Positions 5,453-6,049 of a stretch of DNA of 6,049 bases are shown here, piece after piece. The position numbers and the translations under genes were made by a program. A model generated the notes under the pieces. The model was given only the letters and a program-made list of their open reading frames with translations. It was not told the origin of the DNA and searched no databases. Positions within the stretch are counted from its first letter, which is position 1, and the number at the start of each line of letters is the position of its first letter. The DNA comes from Prochlorococcus marinus str. MIT 9215 (lineage in GTDB: Bacteria; Cyanobacteriota; Cyanobacteriia; PCC-6307; Cyanobiaceae), in assembly GCA_949486985.1 (NCBI GenBank), contig CATBLW010000294.1, positions 1 to 6,049 on the forward strand, written 5' to 3'.

Positions 5453-6049
5453 TCAAGAAATCAAAACAAACCATAGTGGAACAATTAGCACAGCTGCCAG
5501 GGTGCTCCAAACCACAAGTGCTGTCGCCGTTTCCTGATCCTTGCCACTGGCTTCTGCCATCAACAAAAGCGAAACTGCTGTTGGAGCAGCCGCCTGCAAC
5601 ACGAGGGCACGACGTGTCATATCAGGCAAGTTAAATAGCAAACATAAAACCAACATCAAAGCAGGCAGAACTAGCAACTTAATCAACAAGCTTGGCGTAA
5701 TTTTACTGGCAAGGGATCTGAAATTAGAGTTCTCAGAAGAGCCCAAATATCCAAGCCGCATTCCTACAACAAGCAGGGCTAAAACAATCAGAATTCTGGA
5801 TGGAACCCAGAGAAACATTGCAATGCTGTCGCTCCAGGGGGTGAGTTGTACCAACAAAGCTCCGCACAACCCCTTAGTGGCTGGGCTTGAGAACAAAGTT
5901 TTAACCAAGTCTCTAAAAGTTCGCTGTTGCCCTGATTCAAATGAACCAGCCATCAAAGCCGGACCCAAACTCCAAGCGAGCAATGTTGTGCCGAGGTCAT
6001 AGCCAATGCTGATGCTAAGTGTCTCACTAGGTAGCAGAGCCAATGCAAC
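5453..6049 (-). CDS. AEC-family (auxin efflux carrier-like) membrane transporter, 5' end cut by window edge
   Basis: The frame is open from the right edge to TGA 5453-5455, giving 198 visible C-terminal residues; the N-terminal part, probably around 100 residues, is outside. The protein is strongly hydrophobic with about six likely membrane segments (approximately 15-36, 58-72, 76-102, 119-140, 146-168 and 175-197). The family-like pattern near the end is LQAAAPTAVSLLLMAEASGKD (151-171 in part), with proline in the penultimate membrane helix followed by a Lys-Asp turn and a final helix ending in WFVLIS. AEC proteins are inner-membrane secondary carriers, often for organic acids or unknown anions; the substrate cannot be read here. 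A TTG at 6041-6043 is in frame but internal, since the frame continues to the edge. The gene converges on hemC and shares no operon with anything visible. A related fold such as the bile acid:sodium symporter family is a less likely alternative. Confidence 0.8.
   Translation of the reverse strand, partial: VALALLPSETLSISIGYDLGTTLLAWSLGPALMAGSFESGQQRTFRDLVKTLFSSPATKGLCGALLVQLTPWSDSIAMFLWVPSRILIVLALLVVGMRLGYLGSSENSNFRSLASKITPSLLIKLLVLPALMLVLCLLFNLPDMTRRALVLQAAAPTAVSLLLMAEASGKDQETATALVVWSTLAAVLIVPLWFVLIS

Noticed and set aside
5541..6002. 153-codon plus-strand ORF opposite the transporter
   Set aside because: The minus-strand frame encodes a clear multi-helix membrane protein with AEC-like motifs; the plus-strand frame is its antisense shadow.

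Overview
The window looks like ordinary core chromosome of a marine picocyanobacterium, most likely a larger-genome Prochlorococcus (LLIV type) or a marine Synechococcus. The reasons are the PriA with the cyanobacterial 'AADGLL' variant, a group 1 sigma factor with a long Lys/Ala-rich N-terminus in place of region 1.1, a cyanobacterial-type HemC, and roughly balanced base composition with few Shine-Dalgarno sequences. The genus is inferred from protein style and was not tested by a search.

Layout. On the minus strand, 1-2180 is priA, the replication-restart helicase, running off the left edge with its last C-terminal residues missing. A 375-bp divergent spacer (2181-2555) separates it from rpoD on the plus strand (start ATG 2556, stop 4031), which encodes the principal sigma factor. 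rpoD is followed by a textbook intrinsic terminator (4056-4079). A 329-bp spacer (4032-4360) holds that terminator, a weak candidate hemC promoter and a doubtful 42-codon minus-strand ORF. hemC (4361-5317, plus) encodes hydroxymethylbilane synthase of tetrapyrrole synthesis. A 135-bp convergent spacer (5318-5452) contains a perfect 22-bp palindrome and, 3 bp away, a sequence resembling the 3' end of a tRNA. On the minus strand, 5453-6049 is the C-terminal part of an AEC-family membrane transporter whose start lies beyond the right edge.

The four genes are housekeeping functions (replication restart, transcription initiation, heme/chlorophyll/bilin synthesis, transport) and do not form one operon: priA and rpoD diverge, a terminator separates rpoD from hemC, and hemC converges with the transporter. 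I see no mobile element, CRISPR array, rRNA or intact tRNA, and no sign of a new multi-gene system. The points worth a second look are the nearly identical 54-bp tandem repeats inside rpoD, the palindrome next to the tRNA-like relic, and the choice of the rpoD start.
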